Notes: a model not told the origin generated them from the sequence alone. A DNA stretch of 64,000 nucleotides from Rubellimicrobium thermophilum DSM 16684 (GCF_000442315.1 NZ_KE557321.1:258224-322223); one strand, 5' to 3'; positions 17,424 through 26,818 are shown, numbered from the stretch's first letter. Program-made: numbers and translations.

Positions 17424-18317
17424 ATGATCGCACCGCTGCCCTTCACCCCCGACCTGTCCGTCAAGCCCGAAGTCGAGGGCTTCTTCGACGAGGCCACCAA
17501 CACCATCAGCTACATCGTCAAGGATCCGAATTCCGACGCCTGCGCGATCATCGATTCGGTCATGGATATCGACTATGCCGCCGGCCGGATCGCCTATGTC
17601 CACGCCGACCGGATGATCGCTCGTGTGCGCGAGCGGGGTCTGAAGCTCGAATGGCTGATCGAGACCCATGTTCATGCCGATCACCTCTCTGCCGCGCCCT
17701 ACATCCAGCAGCATCTGGGTGGAAAGATCGGCATCGGCGCCAAGATCACCGTCGTGCAGGAGACCTTCGGCAAGATCTTCAACGAAGGCACCGAATTCCA
17801 GCGTGACGGCAGCCAGTTCGACCGCCTCTTCGAGGATGGCGACAGCTACCGGATCGGCACGATGACGGCCTATGCCTTGGCCACACCGGGCCATACGCCG
17901 GCCTGCATGACGCATGTGATCGGCGATGCGGCCTTTGTCGGCGATACGCTGTTCATGCCCGATGGCGGATCGGCCCGGGCCGACTTCCCCGGCGGGGATG
18001 CGGGCACGCTCTATGATTCGATCCAGCGCATCTTCCTGCTGCCCGACGAGACGCGGCTGTTCATGTGCCACGACTATGGCCCCAACGGGCGGGAGATCCG
18101 CTGGGAGACCACGGTGGGCGAGGAGAAGGCCCACAACATCCATGTCGGCCAGGGCCGCACGCGCGAGGAGTTCATCAAGTTCCGCACCGAGCGTGACGCC
18201 ACGCTCTCCATGCCGAAGCTCATCATCCCCTCGCTGCAGGTGAACATGCGCGCAGGCGAGATTCCGAAGGATCCGACGGGCAGGCCGATGCTCAAGGTTC
18301 CGGTCAACGGCCTCTGA
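17424..18317 (+). CDS. MBL-fold persulfide dioxygenase (Blh/ETHE1-like)
   Basis: A 297-residue metallo-beta-lactamase-fold enzyme. The metal motif is THVHADHLSAAPY (HxHxDH), with further ligands in LATPGHTPACMTHVIGDAAF, VGDTLFMPDGGSARADFPGG and LFMCHDYGPNGRE. The pattern fits the persulfide dioxygenase group that oxidises glutathione persulfide to sulfite with one iron. Unlike BlhA proteins that fuse a DUF442 domain to this fold, it has only the MBL part; the DUF442 domain is fused to the next enzyme. It lies 24 bases after yeeE-2 and is cytoplasmic. Confidence 0.9.
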   Translation: MIAPLPFTPDLSVKPEVEGFFDEATNTISYIVKDPNSDACAIIDSVMDIDYAAGRIAYVHADRMIARVRERGLKLEWLIETHVHADHLSAAPYIQQHLGGKIGIGAKITVVQETFGKIFNEGTEFQRDGSQFDRLFEDGDSYRIGTMTAYALATPGHTPACMTHVIGDAAFVGDTLFMPDGGSARADFPGGDAGTLYDSIQRIFLLPDETRLFMCHDYGPNGREIRWETTVGEEKAHNIHVGQGRTREEFIKFRTERDATLSMPKLIIPSLQVNMRAGEIPKDPTGRPMLKVPVNGL

Positions 18318-18330
18318 AAGGGCGGCAGTC

Positions 18331-20006
18331 ATGCAGATCACGCCCATCGATGCGACATTGTCGGTCGGCCCGCAGATCGAACCGTCCGACATGGCCGAGC
18401 TGGCGGCACGTGGCTTCCGCTCGGTCATCTGCAACCGGCCGGATGGCGAGGGGCCGGATCAGCCCTCATTCGCCGAGATCGAGGCGGCGGCCCGTGCCGC
18501 CGGCCTCGAGGCACGCCATATCCCGGTGGCGGGGCCGGCATCGTCCGAACAGGCCGAAGCCTTTGCGGCCGCGCTGCGCGAGATGCCGGGACCGGTCTTC
18601 GCCTTTTGCCGTTCCGGGATGCGCGTGACCACGCTCTGGGCCCTGTCCGCGGCCGGGTCGCGTCCCGTGTCGGCCATCCTGGCGACAGCGAAGGCCGCCG
18701 GCTACGATCTGTCCGGCTTGGCCCGCCGCCTGGCCAATGGCGGTCGCATCCCCGCCGACGGGGCCGATGCGTCCCATGATGTCGTCATCGTGGGCGGCGG
18801 GGCCGCCGGCATTGCGGTCGCGGCCTCGCTGAAGGCCCGGTCCTCCGATCTTGATGTGGCGATCATCGATCCGGCGGATGTCCATTACTACCAGCCCGGC
18901 TGGACGCTGGTCGGGCCGGGGTCTTTGATGCGGCATCGACCGTCCAGACCATGGCCGCGGTCATTCCGAAGGGGGTGCGGTGGATCAAGGCCGCCGTTGC
19001 GGCCTTCGAGCCGGACAGGGATGCCGTGATTCTCGAAGGCTGCCGGGTGGTGAAATACCGTCGGCTGATCGTTGCTGCGGGCCTCAAGCTCGACTGGAAC
19101 GGTATCGAAGGCCTGGTCGAGACGCTGGGCCGCAACGGGGTGACGTCCAACTACCGCTACGACCTCGCCCCCTATACCTGGCATCTCGTTCAGGAGATGG
19201 GCAGGGGGCGCGCGCTCTTCACCCAGCCGCCGATGCCCATCAAATGCGCCGGGGCCCCGCAGAAGGCCATGTATCTGTCCGCTGACGAATGGCGCCGCCG
19301 CGGGGTTCTCGGGAACATCGAGATCAGCTTCTGCAACGCAGGGGGCGTTCTCTTCGGGGTGCCAGCCTATGTGCCGGCGCTCGAACGCTATGTGCAGCAA
19401 TACGGCATCCGCACGCAGTTCCACCATCGGCTTGTTGCCGTGGATGGGCCGGCGCGCCGGGCCCGCTTCGAGGTGGCCCGTCCCGGCATGCCGGTCGAGA
19501 CGGTCGAGATGCCCTTCGACATGATTCATGTGGTGCCGCCCCAGACGGCCCCGGATTTCGTGCGCGCCTCGCCCCTGGCCGATGCCAGCGGCTGGGTGGA
19601 TGTGGATCGGCACAGTCTGCGCCATGTCCGGTTCCGCAATGTCTGGGCGCTGGGCGATGTCGCGAACACCCCCAATGCCAAGACAGCGGCCGCCGCCCGC
19701 AAGCAGGCCCCCGTGGTGGCCGCAAACGTGATCGCCGATATCGCCGGCCGGCCGGATGTCGCCGCCTATGACGGCTATGGCTCCTGCCCGCTGACCGTCG
19801 AGAAGGGGCGCATCGTGCTTGCCGAGTTCGGCTATGACGGAAAGCTCCTGCCGACCTTTCCGTCCTGGCTGATCGATGGCACGAGGCCGAGCCGGGCAGC
19901 CTGGTTCCTGAAGGAACGCCTGTTGCCGCCGATCTACTGGCGGGGCATGCTGAAGGGCCGGGAATGGGCGGCAAGGCCTGCTTCCCTTCCGCAGGCCGCT
20001 GGCTGA
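18331..20006 (+). pseudogene. DUF442 phosphatase-like domain fused to sulfide:quinone oxidoreductase, frameshifted
   Basis: A two-domain protein of about 558 residues. Residues 1-110 are a TIGR01244/DUF442 protein-tyrosine-phosphatase-like domain with the CX5R loop FAFCRSGMRVTT. From DVVIVGGGAAGIAVAASL onward it is an FAD-dependent SQR with HYYQPGWTLVG, MPIKCAGAPQKAMYLS and CNAGGVLFGVPAY (two redox Cys), plus an FAD-end motif VWALGDVANTPNAKTAAAA. It oxidises sulfide and passes electrons to quinone at the membrane. One G is missing near 18922; GTCGGG read as GTCGGGG gives LVGAGVFDAAST and joins the frames. That is a G-run indel, so the gene is probably intact in the living cell. Confidence 0.85.
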
Positions 20007-20049
20007 CCTTGTGGAATCCCGCAATCATCCCGCCATGCCCGGTGTCAAG

Positions 20050-21801
20050 ATGTCCTCGATCCTGAGCGGGGCTGCCCGCTACTTCCCGGTGCTCGACTGG
20101 GGCCGCCGCTATGACCGGCAGGCGCTCTCGGCCGACCTTCTCGCGGCCGTGATCGTCACGATCATGCTGATCCCCCAGTCGCTTGCCTATGCGATGCTGG
20201 CCGGTCTGCCGCCTGTCACGGGGCTCTATGCCTCGATCCTGCCGCTGATCCTCTATGCGCTCTTCGGCACCTCGCGGGCGCTGGCTGTCGGGCCGGTGGC
20301 GGTGATCGCGCTGATGACCGCCGCCGCCGCCGGGCCCGTTGCCGCGCGGACCGGCCTGCCGCCTGCTGCGGTCGCTCTGACCCTGGCCCTTCTCTCGGGC
20401 CTGATGCTCGTGGCCATGGGCTTGCTGCGGCTGGGCTTTCTTGCCAGCTTCCTGTCGCATCCGGTGATTGGCGGCTTCATCACCGCCTCGGGTATCCTGA
20501 TCGCCACGAGTCAGCTCCGCCATCTGCTCGGGATCGAGGCCGGGGGCGACACGCTGCCCGAGATGATCGCGACCCTGGCTGCGCATCTGGGCGCCATTCA
20601 TTGGCCGACGGTCGCGGTCGGGCTTGGGGCCCTTGCCTTCCTTGTCTGGTCACGGCGCAGCCTGCGGCCCCTGCTGATCCGTTTCGGCCTGGGCTCGGGT
20701 GCCGCAGGGATGATGGCCCGCACCGGCCCCGTCCTTGCGGTGGCGGCGACCACGACAGCCGCTTGGGGCCTCGATCTGGCCTCGCATGGGGTGCGCCTCG
20801 TGGGCGAGGTGCCGCAGGGCCTGCCGCCGCTGACGATGCCGCCGCTGTCCCTCGAGTTGCTGGGAGCGCTGGCCGTTCCCGCGCTTTTGATCTCCATCAT
20901 CGGCTTCGTGGAGTCGGTCTCGGTCGCCCAGACCCTGGCCGCGAAGAAGCGCCAGCGCATCCGCCCCGATCAGGAACTGGTGGCGCTCGGGGCGGCCAAT
21001 CTGGGCGCGGCCTTCACCGGAGGGATGCCGGTCACGGGGGGATTTGCCCGCTCGGTCGTCAATTTCGATGCCGGGGCCGAGACACCGGCAGCCGGTGCCT
21101 TCACGGCGCTGGGTCTGGCCGTCGCCTCGCTGACCCTGACGCCGCTCATCGCCTGGCTGCCGCAGGCGACACTGGCCGCCACGATCATCGTCGCGGTGCT
21201 CTCGCTTGTCGATTTCGGTCTGCTGCGGCGTGCCTGGACCTATTCCAAGGCCGATTTCGCGGCCGTCGCGGCAACCATCGTCGCAACCCTGGGCTTCGGG
21301 GTCGAGACCGGGGTGACGGCAGGGGTGATCCTGTCGCTCGTCCTGCATCTGTTCAAGACGGCGCGGCCGCATATCGCCGAGGTGGGCTTGGTGCCCGGCA
21401 CCCAGCATTTCCGCAACATCCGCCGTCACGCGGTTCTGACCGATCCGGCGGTGCTGCAGGTCCGCATCGACCAGAGCCTGACCTTCTTCAATGCGCGCGC
21501 CCTGGAGGATTGGATCCTCAACCGTATCGCCGGATCGCCCGTGCGGCATGTCGTGCTGATGGCTTCGGCCATCAACGAGATCGACTTCAGCGCGCTCGAG
21601 ACGCTCGAATCGCTCGACCACCGGCTGCGCGAGGCCGGGATCGCCCTTCATCTGGCCGAGGTGAAGGGGCCGGTCATGGATCGCCTGGCCGGCACACCCT
21701 TTCTGCGCGATCTGTCCGGTCGGGTCTTCCTGAGCCAGTACGAGGCCCTGCAGACCCTGTCACCCGCCACCACGGCGGCACGGGTGGAGGCTGCCGAATG
21801 A
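20050..21801 (+). CDS. SulP family anion transporter with STAS domain
   Basis: A 583-residue membrane protein. The transporter domain includes LIPQSLAYAMLAGLPPVTGL (SulP signature), GTSRALAVGPVAVIALMTAA and TGGMPVTGGFARSVVNFDAG. A C-terminal cytoplasmic STAS domain follows (LQVRIDQSLTFFNARALEDW, VVLMASAINEIDFSALETLE). SulP proteins carry sulfate, bicarbonate or related anions; in this operon export of sulfite or sulfate from sulfide oxidation is likely. The start is uncertain: ATG 20050 gives the usual N-terminus, while GTG 20011 and ATG 20035 are in frame; none has a strong ribosome site. The stop overlaps the repressor start (ATGA). Confidence 0.9.
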   Translation: MSSILSGAARYFPVLDWGRRYDRQALSADLLAAVIVTIMLIPQSLAYAMLAGLPPVTGLYASILPLILYALFGTSRALAVGPVAVIALMTAAAAGPVAARTGLPPAAVALTLALLSGLMLVAMGLLRLGFLASFLSHPVIGGFITASGILIATSQLRHLLGIEAGGDTLPEMIATLAAHLGAIHWPTVAVGLGALAFLVWSRRSLRPLLIRFGLGSGAAGMMARTGPVLAVAATTTAAWGLDLASHGVRLVGEVPQGLPPLTMPPLSLELLGALAVPALLISIIGFVESVSVAQTLAAKKRQRIRPDQELVALGAANLGAAFTGGMPVTGGFARSVVNFDAGAETPAAGAFTALGLAVASLTLTPLIAWLPQATLAATIIVAVLSLVDFGLLRRAWTYSKADFAAVAATIVATLGFGVETGVTAGVILSLVLHLFKTARPHIAEVGLVPGTQHFRNIRRHAVLTDPAVLQVRIDQSLTFFNARALEDWILNRIAGSPVRHVVLMASAINEIDFSALETLESLDHRLREAGIALHLAEVKGPVMDRLAGTPFLRDLSGRVFLSQYEALQTLSPATTAARVEAAE

Positions 21802-22148
21802 CCAGACCCCTTCCCGAAGGGCCGGCCTCTGCTGCGTCCCCGCCTCTCGAGGCCGACCGCATGGCCGAGGCGGCGGGGCGCGCGGCGGACTATCTGAAAT
21901 CCCTTGCCCATGAACAGCGCCTGATGATCCTGTGCCATCTCGCCGGGGGGGAGAAGACGGTCGGCGAACTCGAAGGGCGCCTCGGTGCGCGGCAGGCCGC
22001 GGTGTCCCAGCAGCTCGCGCGGTTGCGCTTCGAGGGGCTGGTCGCGGCGCGCCGCGACGGCAAGACGGTGCTCTACAGCCTGGCCGACGACCGTGTGGAG
22101 CGTCTTATCGCCCTGCTCTACGATCTTTTCTGCCCCCGGGAACCCTGA
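21798..22148 (+). CDS. bigR: ArsR-family persulfide sensor BigR/SqrR
   Basis: A 116-residue winged-helix repressor. The core is SLAHEQRLMILCHLAGGEKT with VGELEGRLGARQAAVSQQLA as the recognition helices and LYSLADDRVERLIALLYDLF before the end. Two conserved cysteines, C46 (MILCHL) and C112 (LFCP), match the pair that forms a di- or polysulfide bridge in BigR and SqrR, releasing DNA when sulfide is present. As last gene of the sulfur operon, translationally coupled to SulP by an ATGA overlap, it should repress the palindrome-containing promoter at 16476. Confidence 0.92.
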   Translation: MTRPLPEGPASAASPPLEADRMAEAAGRAADYLKSLAHEQRLMILCHLAGGEKTVGELEGRLGARQAAVSQQLARLRFEGLVAARRDGKTVLYSLADDRVERLIALLYDLFCPREP

Positions 22149-22199
22149 GGGCAGGCAGGCCGTTTCCCGCCGGCTTGCCGTCCTGCTGGCGGAGGGGAG

Positions 22200-23318
22200 A
22201 TGAACTGGCTCCTGGCATTCCTGGCGGTGGTCCTCCTTGTCCTGACGCTTCTGCCCCTTTCAGGCAGCCATGCCTGGTGGGTGCGGATGTGGGACTTTCC
22301 CCGTCTCCAGCTTGCCGCAGGCCTGGGGTTTGTCCTGGTGATGGGCCTTCTGTGGCTGGAGGGGCCCCTGCGCTGGACCCTGGCAGGGATGAGCGGCGCC
22401 GGTCTTCTCTACCATCTCCACCGCATCCGTCCCTATACGCCTCTGGCCCGGCGGGAGATGCGCTTCGCCCCCCGGCGCGGCGACCCGAACGAGGTGGCGC
22501 TGCTCGCCATCAACGTGCTGATGGAGAACCGCCAGCACGACCGCGTGGCCGCCCTGATCGCGCGCGAGGATCCGGATGTCCTGTTCCTCATGGAGACGGA
22601 CGGGACCTGGGTGACGGCTCTGGGGGAGACGCTGGCCCGCTATCCCACGGTCCTGTCCGAGCCGCGCCCGGACTGTTACGGTCTGGTCTTCGCCACGCGC
22701 CTGCCGGTGGAGGAGGCGCGGATCGTGCATCTGACGCCCGATACCACCCCCGCCGTCTTCGCCTCGCTGCGCACGAAGGGGGGACGGCTGTTTCACTTCC
22801 TGGGCCTGCACCCCCAGCCCCCCGTCCCCGGCGTGGATACCGACGAACGCGACGCGCAGATCCTCTATGCCGCCCGCTTTGCGCGCCGGACGGATGTGCC
22901 CGTCGTCGTCATGGGGGATTTCAACGATGCCGCCTGGTCGCATACCTCGCGGCTCTACAAGACCTTTGGACGCTATCTCGATCCGCGGGTGGGGCGCGGC
23001 CTCTATGCCAGTTTCCATGCCGGCAATCCCCTGATCCGCTGCGCTCTCGACCAGCTCTTCGTCAGCGAGGAGATGGCGATGATCGACTTCCGGCTGGGGC
23101 CGAATGTGGGATCGGACCATTTCCCCGTCATCGCCCGGCTGCGGGTGGATCCGGAGGAGGCGGCCCGGCTCAACCGCCGTCCCGAACCGCTCGGCCAGGC
23201 GGAGCGGGAGGAGATCGAACAGCGCATGGCCGATTACCGGCGCAAGCTGGAGGAAGGCCATGAGCCTGCCATTCCGGACGTGCCCGCCCGCGCCCTCCGC
23301 TCAGAGGCCGAAGGGTGA
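22200..23318 (+). CDS. membrane-anchored endonuclease/exonuclease/phosphatase (EEP) family protein
   Basis: A 372-residue protein with N-terminal membrane helices (LLAFLAVVLLVLTLLPLSGS, LAAGLGFVLVMGLLWLEGPL) and a cytoplasmic or periplasmic EEP domain. EEP motifs are LLAINVLMENRQHDRVAALI, FLMETDGTW (metal Glu), VVMGDFNDAAWS (GDFN) and VGSDHFPVIARLRV (catalytic SDH). Such proteins act on nucleic acids, phospholipids or phosphorylated small molecules; the substrate is unknown. It follows bigR by 51 bases but is probably not part of sulfur metabolism. Its 3' end overlaps the convergent RamB/ScfR gene by 18 bases. Confidence 0.85.
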   Translation: MNWLLAFLAVVLLVLTLLPLSGSHAWWVRMWDFPRLQLAAGLGFVLVMGLLWLEGPLRWTLAGMSGAGLLYHLHRIRPYTPLARREMRFAPRRGDPNEVALLAINVLMENRQHDRVAALIAREDPDVLFLMETDGTWVTALGETLARYPTVLSEPRPDCYGLVFATRLPVEEARIVHLTPDTTPAVFASLRTKGGRLFHFLGLHPQPPVPGVDTDERDAQILYAARFARRTDVPVVVMGDFNDAAWSHTSRLYKTFGRYLDPRVGRGLYASFHAGNPLIRCALDQLFVSEEMAMIDFRLGPNVGSDHFPVIARLRVDPEEAARLNRRPEPLGQAEREEIEQRMADYRRKLEEGHEPAIPDVPARALRSEAEG

Positions 23319-24722
23319 GAGGCCCCGCGTGGCTTCGGTCATGTCCGGTGGCCGGGTCAGGGGCGGGGCGGCGCGCGAGGGACAATGGGGCCGCTCGCAG
23401 AGCCGGCAGTTGGGGCCGATGGCGACCGGGGGCATCTCCCGGACGGAGCGCCCATAGACCAGGGCGCCGGCATGCTTGATCTCGCAACCCAGGCCGACGG
23501 CGAACATCGGTTCGATCTCGCCCCAGGGCATCGCGATGCGCCGCACGGCGCGGGCCACCGAGAACCAGCGCGCCCCGTCCGGCAGCTCGATCACCTGCGT
23601 CAGGGTCTGGCCGGGACGGGCCAGGGCCTCGTGCAGGTTCCAGCGCGGGCAGGTGCCGCCCATCCGGGCAAAGGGAAAGGCACCCGAGGCGAAGCGCTTG
23701 GAGACATTGCCGGCCGCGTCCACGCGGATCATGAAGAAGGGAATGCCGCGGGCCGATGGCCGGGCCAGCGTCGTCAGCCGATGCGCGACCTGTTCCCAGC
23801 TGGCGCCGAAGCGAGCGGCCAGCACGTCCACGTCATAGCCCGTCTCCTGCGCAGCGGCGAGGAAAGGCGCATAGGGCATCAGGATCGCCGCTGCCACGTA
23901 ATTCAGCAGTGCCACCCGCCCGAGCCGCCGCGCCGCCCCTTCGGGTAGGGCGGCCGCATCGAGCCTCTCCTCGACCGGTCCGGCCGCCTCCATCAGACCC
24001 AGCTGGAAGGCGGCCTGGAAGGTCCGGCCCGGAGGCTCCACGAGCTCCGAGATCATCAGGACACGGCGGTGGCGGTCGTAATGGCGCAAGGTGACGCCCA
24101 TCTCGCGATACGGCAGGATCCGCAGGCGGATTCCGTGCCGCTCGCGCAGACGGGCGGTCAGGGCTGCGAGGCGGTCGCCCTCCGGCAGCTCGGTCGCGAT
24201 CCGCTCGGCTGCGTCCTCGAGCGCGGGGAAGTGATTCTGTGCCTCCTGAAGCAGGTTGCGCACCCGCTCCACTGGGTCTTGTGGCAGGATGGCGGGCTCT
24301 CCCCGCTCGGAGGCGGGGGCGGCCTGGGCGAGACCGCCCTGCAGCTCGGCCAAGGCGGCATAGGCGGCATGAAGGCTGCGCAGGGCCGCCACCACGCCGG
24401 GCGCCTGGTCGAGGGCGGCGCGGATCTCGGCGCGCGGCACCGGCTGGCCCCGCAGCACCGGGTCGGCCAGGATCTCCTCCAGTTCGGTCTGGATCCGCGC
24501 CTCCTCACTGCTGGCGAAATCGCGGGCATCGATGGCATAGGTCTCGCTCAGACGGATCAGGAGCTGGGCGGTCAGCGGGCGCTGATTGCGCTCGACCAGG
24601 TTGAGATAGCTCACCGAGATGCCGAGTTCGGCAGCCATGGCGCTCTGGCTGAGCCCCAGGCTGTGGCGGAGGCGGCGGATCTGGGGCCCGGCCATGACCT
24701 TGCGCCGTGCATCGGCAGCCAT
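23301..24722 (-). CDS. RamB/ScfR-type XRE-family regulator of short-chain acyl/glyoxylate metabolism
   Basis: A 473-residue regulator. An N-terminal XRE helix-turn-helix (IRRLRHSLGLSQSAMAAELG, ISVSYLNLVERNQRPLTAQL) is followed by a DUF955/ImmA-like region and the C-terminal short-chain fatty acyl regulator domain, with cysteines in GGTCPRWNLHEA, VGLGCEIKHAG and NCRLCERPHCPSRAAP. It is divergent from isocitrate lyase across 150 bases, the usual position for RamB, which activates or represses glyoxylate-cycle genes in response to acyl-CoA status. ATG 24722 has GAGG upstream and is preferred over ATG 24734. Confidence 0.88.
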   Translation of the reverse strand: MAADARRKVMAGPQIRRLRHSLGLSQSAMAAELGISVSYLNLVERNQRPLTAQLLIRLSETYAIDARDFASSEEARIQTELEEILADPVLRGQPVPRAEIRAALDQAPGVVAALRSLHAAYAALAELQGGLAQAAPASERGEPAILPQDPVERVRNLLQEAQNHFPALEDAAERIATELPEGDRLAALTARLRERHGIRLRILPYREMGVTLRHYDRHRRVLMISELVEPPGRTFQAAFQLGLMEAAGPVEERLDAAALPEGAARRLGRVALLNYVAAAILMPYAPFLAAAQETGYDVDVLAARFGASWEQVAHRLTTLARPSARGIPFFMIRVDAAGNVSKRFASGAFPFARMGGTCPRWNLHEALARPGQTLTQVIELPDGARWFSVARAVRRIAMPWGEIEPMFAVGLGCEIKHAGALVYGRSVREMPPVAIGPNCRLCERPHCPSRAAPPLTRPPDMTEATRGLSPFGL

Positions 24723-24734
24723 GTGCGACCTCAT

Positions 24735-24782
24735 ACAATAAGTGTTATTTTTACTGATTCACAAATGTAGAATTTTTTCAAC
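24735..24782. promoter_or_regulatory. A+T-rich divergent control region of aceA and the RamB-type gene
   Basis: A stretch strikingly rich in A and T compared with its surroundings, running from ATAAGTGTTATTTTTACTG through ATTCACAAATGTAGAATT. RamB sites in other bacteria are A+T-rich with a TTTGCAA-like core; the CACAAATG here is only loosely similar. I cannot fix individual -35/-10 boxes, but position and composition mark it as the shared regulatory region. Confidence 0.55.
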
Positions 24783-24872
24783 CCTGCCTTCCGGTTCCCC
24801 TGTCCGACTTGCCGCAGCGCGGCATGGGCGCATCATCCCCCCTGTCACCGGATCAGATGGGAGCGTCCGACC

Positions 24873-26159
24873 ATGACCCAGCTCGGTTTCGAGGATCTTG
24901 TCCCCCATGCGCCGCCGGGCCGCTTCGACGGGATCAGACGGCCCTATGCCCCGCAGGATGTGATCCGCCTGCGCGGATCCCTCACCATCCAGCACACGCT
25001 GGCCGAACGCGGCGCCAACCGGCTCTGGAAGAGCCTGCAGGACGAACCCTTCATCAACGCTCTGGGCGCTGTCACCGGCAACCAGGCGATGCAGCAGGTC
25101 CGCGCGGGGCTCAAGGCGATCTATCTCTCCGGCTGGCAGGTGGCGGCCGATGCCAACACGGCCGGCGCAATGTATCCCGATCAGTCGCTCTATCCGGCCA
25201 ATGCCGGGCCTGAGCTCTGCCGCCGCATCAACCGCACCTTGCGCCGCGCCGACGAGATCGAAGCCAGCGAAGGCCGCGTCACGCGGGACTGGTATGTGCC
25301 CATCGTCGCCGATGCCGAGGCGGGCTTCGGCGGCCCCCTGAACAGCTTCGAGATCATGAAGGCCTATATCGAGGCAGGGGCTGCCGGCGTCCATTTCGAG
25401 GACCAGCTCGCCTCCGAGAAGAAATGCGGTCATCTGGGCGGCAAGGTCCTGATCCCCACGGCTGCGCATGAGCGCAATCTTGTCGCGGCCCGCCTGGCTG
25501 CCGATGTCATGGGCGTCCCCACGATCATTATCGCCCGGACCGATGCCGAAAGTGCCCAGCTCATCACCTCGGACATCGACGAACGCGACCATCCCTTCAT
25601 CGACCGCGAGGCCCGCACCCCCGAAGGGTTCTATCGCCTGAAGCCCGGCACCGGCCTCGATCACTGCATCGCCCGCGGCCTTGCCTATGCCGAGATTGCG
25701 GATCTGCTGTGGTGGGAGACCTCGCATCCCGATCTGGAAGAGGCGCGCCGCTTTGCCGAGGCCGTGCATGCGAAATATCCCGGCAAGCTCCTGGCCTACA
25801 ACTGCTCGCCCTCCTTCAACTGGAAGGCCCGGCTCGACGATGCCACCATCGCCAGGTTCCAGCGCGAGCTGGGCGCCATGGGATACCGGTTCCAGTTCGT
25901 CACGCTGGCCGGCTTCCACAGCCTCAACCTCTCGATGTTCGACCTTGCGGACGGCTATCGCGACCGCGGCATGGCGGCCTATGCCGAGCTCCAGCAGAAG
26001 GAATTCGCCGCCACGGAACGCGGCTTCACCGCAGTGCGCCACCAGCGCGAGGTGGGCACCGGGTATTTCGACCTCGTCTCCCTGACGATCACGCAGGGCC
26101 GGTCCTCGACCACAGCGCTGAAGGATTCAACCGAGACCGCCCAGTTCCAGCCTGCCTGA
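24873..26159 (+). CDS. aceA: isocitrate lyase
   Basis: A 428-residue enzyme that splits isocitrate to glyoxylate and succinate, opening the glyoxylate bypass in the cytoplasm. The catalytic motif [18 protein letters not shown] is intact, as are [32 protein letters not shown] (metal site) and [13 protein letters not shown]. Length matches the bacterial 430-residue class. ATG 24873 follows a GGAGCG site. Malate synthase is not in the window. Divergence from the RamB/ScfR-type gene argues for control by acetate or short-chain fatty acids. The small protein downstream is probably on the same message. Confidence 0.97.
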   Translation: MTQLGFEDLVPHAPPGRFDGIRRPYAPQDVIRLRGSLTIQHTLAERGANRLWKSLQDEPFINALGAVTGNQAMQQVRAGLKAIYLSGWQVAADANTAGAMYPDQSLYPANAGPELCRRINRTLRRADEIEASEGRVTRDWYVPIVADAEAGFGGPLNSFEIMKAYIEAGAAGVHFEDQLASEKKCGHLGGKVLIPTAAHERNLVAARLAADVMGVPTIIIARTDAESAQLITSDIDERDHPFIDREARTPEGFYRLKPGTGLDHCIARGLAYAEIADLLWWETSHPDLEEARRFAEAVHAKYPGKLLAYNCSPSFNWKARLDDATIARFQRELGAMGYRFQFVTLAGFHSLNLSMFDLADGYRDRGMAAYAELQQKEFAATERGFTAVRHQREVGTGYFDLVSLTITQGRSSTTALKDSTETAQFQPA

Positions 26160-26182
26160 CCCCCTTCACCGGAGGATAAGCC

Positions 26183-26389
26183 ATGTTCGACATGATTCCC
26201 GAGGCGACCCTCACCGAAGCCCAGAAGACCCGCATGGCGATCGTGCTGCGCGAGGCCGAGGCCCTGAATCGCGCGATCCGCGAGGCTGTGGCCGAGGGGC
26301 TGGCTATCGAGATGATCCGCGCAGCCCGCCATCACTGCGGGACCGGCTGCTGGGGCGACCAGCTGCGGCCCGCGGTCGTCAAGTGCTGA
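26183..26389 (+). CDS. small hypothetical protein downstream of aceA
   Basis: A 68-residue protein starting 23 bases after aceA with a GGAGGA site (26172-26177) 5 bases before the ATG, so it is probably real and cotranscribed. Most of it is a charged amphipathic helix (EAQKTRMAIVLREAEALNRA). The C-terminus holds HHCGTGCWGDQLRP, a CxxxC with neighbouring His that might bind a metal or form a disulfide. I know no named domain. A role tied to isocitrate lyase activity or assembly is possible but only positional. Confidence 0.7.
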   Translation: MFDMIPEATLTEAQKTRMAIVLREAEALNRAIREAVAEGLAIEMIRAARHHCGTGCWGDQLRPAVVKC

Positions 26390-26392
26390 TGC

Positions 26393-26422
26393 CCGGCCCG
26401 CGCCGGATGGAGCGCGGGCCGG
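26393..26422 (+). terminator. strong hairpin terminator after aceA transcript
   Basis: CCGGCCCGCGC (26393-26403) pairs perfectly over 11 bases with GCGCGGGCCGG (26412-26422) around an 8-base loop, 3 bases after the stop codon. No T-tract follows. Confidence 0.75.
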
Positions 26423-26818
26423 ATCCGCCCCGGAGCCCTCGGACAGAACCCGACCGGCAGGCGCGGCGCGGCGCGAACAGTGGTCTTTGCGAATCCGGGT
26501 TTGCGGGTGGCGCGCGCCGGGACCGCCCGCGCCCGTCTCCTTCGTGACGCAGGGTCACGCGGAGATGACCGAAGCCGGTCAGGCTTCTGCGGCAGGTGGA
26601 GGAGCCGCCCCGCCAGGTGACCCAAGGCGCCTCCATCGCGGACGCCGCAGCCTCGGGTCCAGCAGGAGAAGCTGACCGCTCCGGCTGGTCGGCAGGGCGC
26701 CGCAGGCCCCTGCCTTCGGAAACCCTATCCCCTTTCGACCGCATCCTTCCGCCCCTGATGGAAGGACGGCGCGATGGAAGAAGGGCGCGCGCGGGTGTCC
26801 GGTCCTGCCGTCTTCGCC
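26423..26818. other. intergenic region between convergent aceA unit and bfr, with two small hairpins
   Basis: About 400 bases without a convincing gene. Two short hairpins stand close together: CGTGAC/GTCACG (26543-26559) and TGACCG/CGGTCA (26566-26581, loop AAGC). They could belong to the bfr terminator region or a small RNA; there is no T-tract and no promoter I can defend. Open frames here lack ribosome sites and motifs. Confidence 0.4.

Noticed and set aside
21798-22148. Arsenic or cadmium sensor of the ArsR family
   Set aside because: The metal-binding CxC-type motif of ArsR/CadC is absent; the two single Cys at positions 46 and 112 and the sulfur operon fit BigR/SqrR.
26440-26760. Riboswitch (cobalamin or glycine type) upstream or downstream of bfr
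   Set aside because: No conserved core motif could be matched on either strand and the position is 3' of bfr rather than in a leader.
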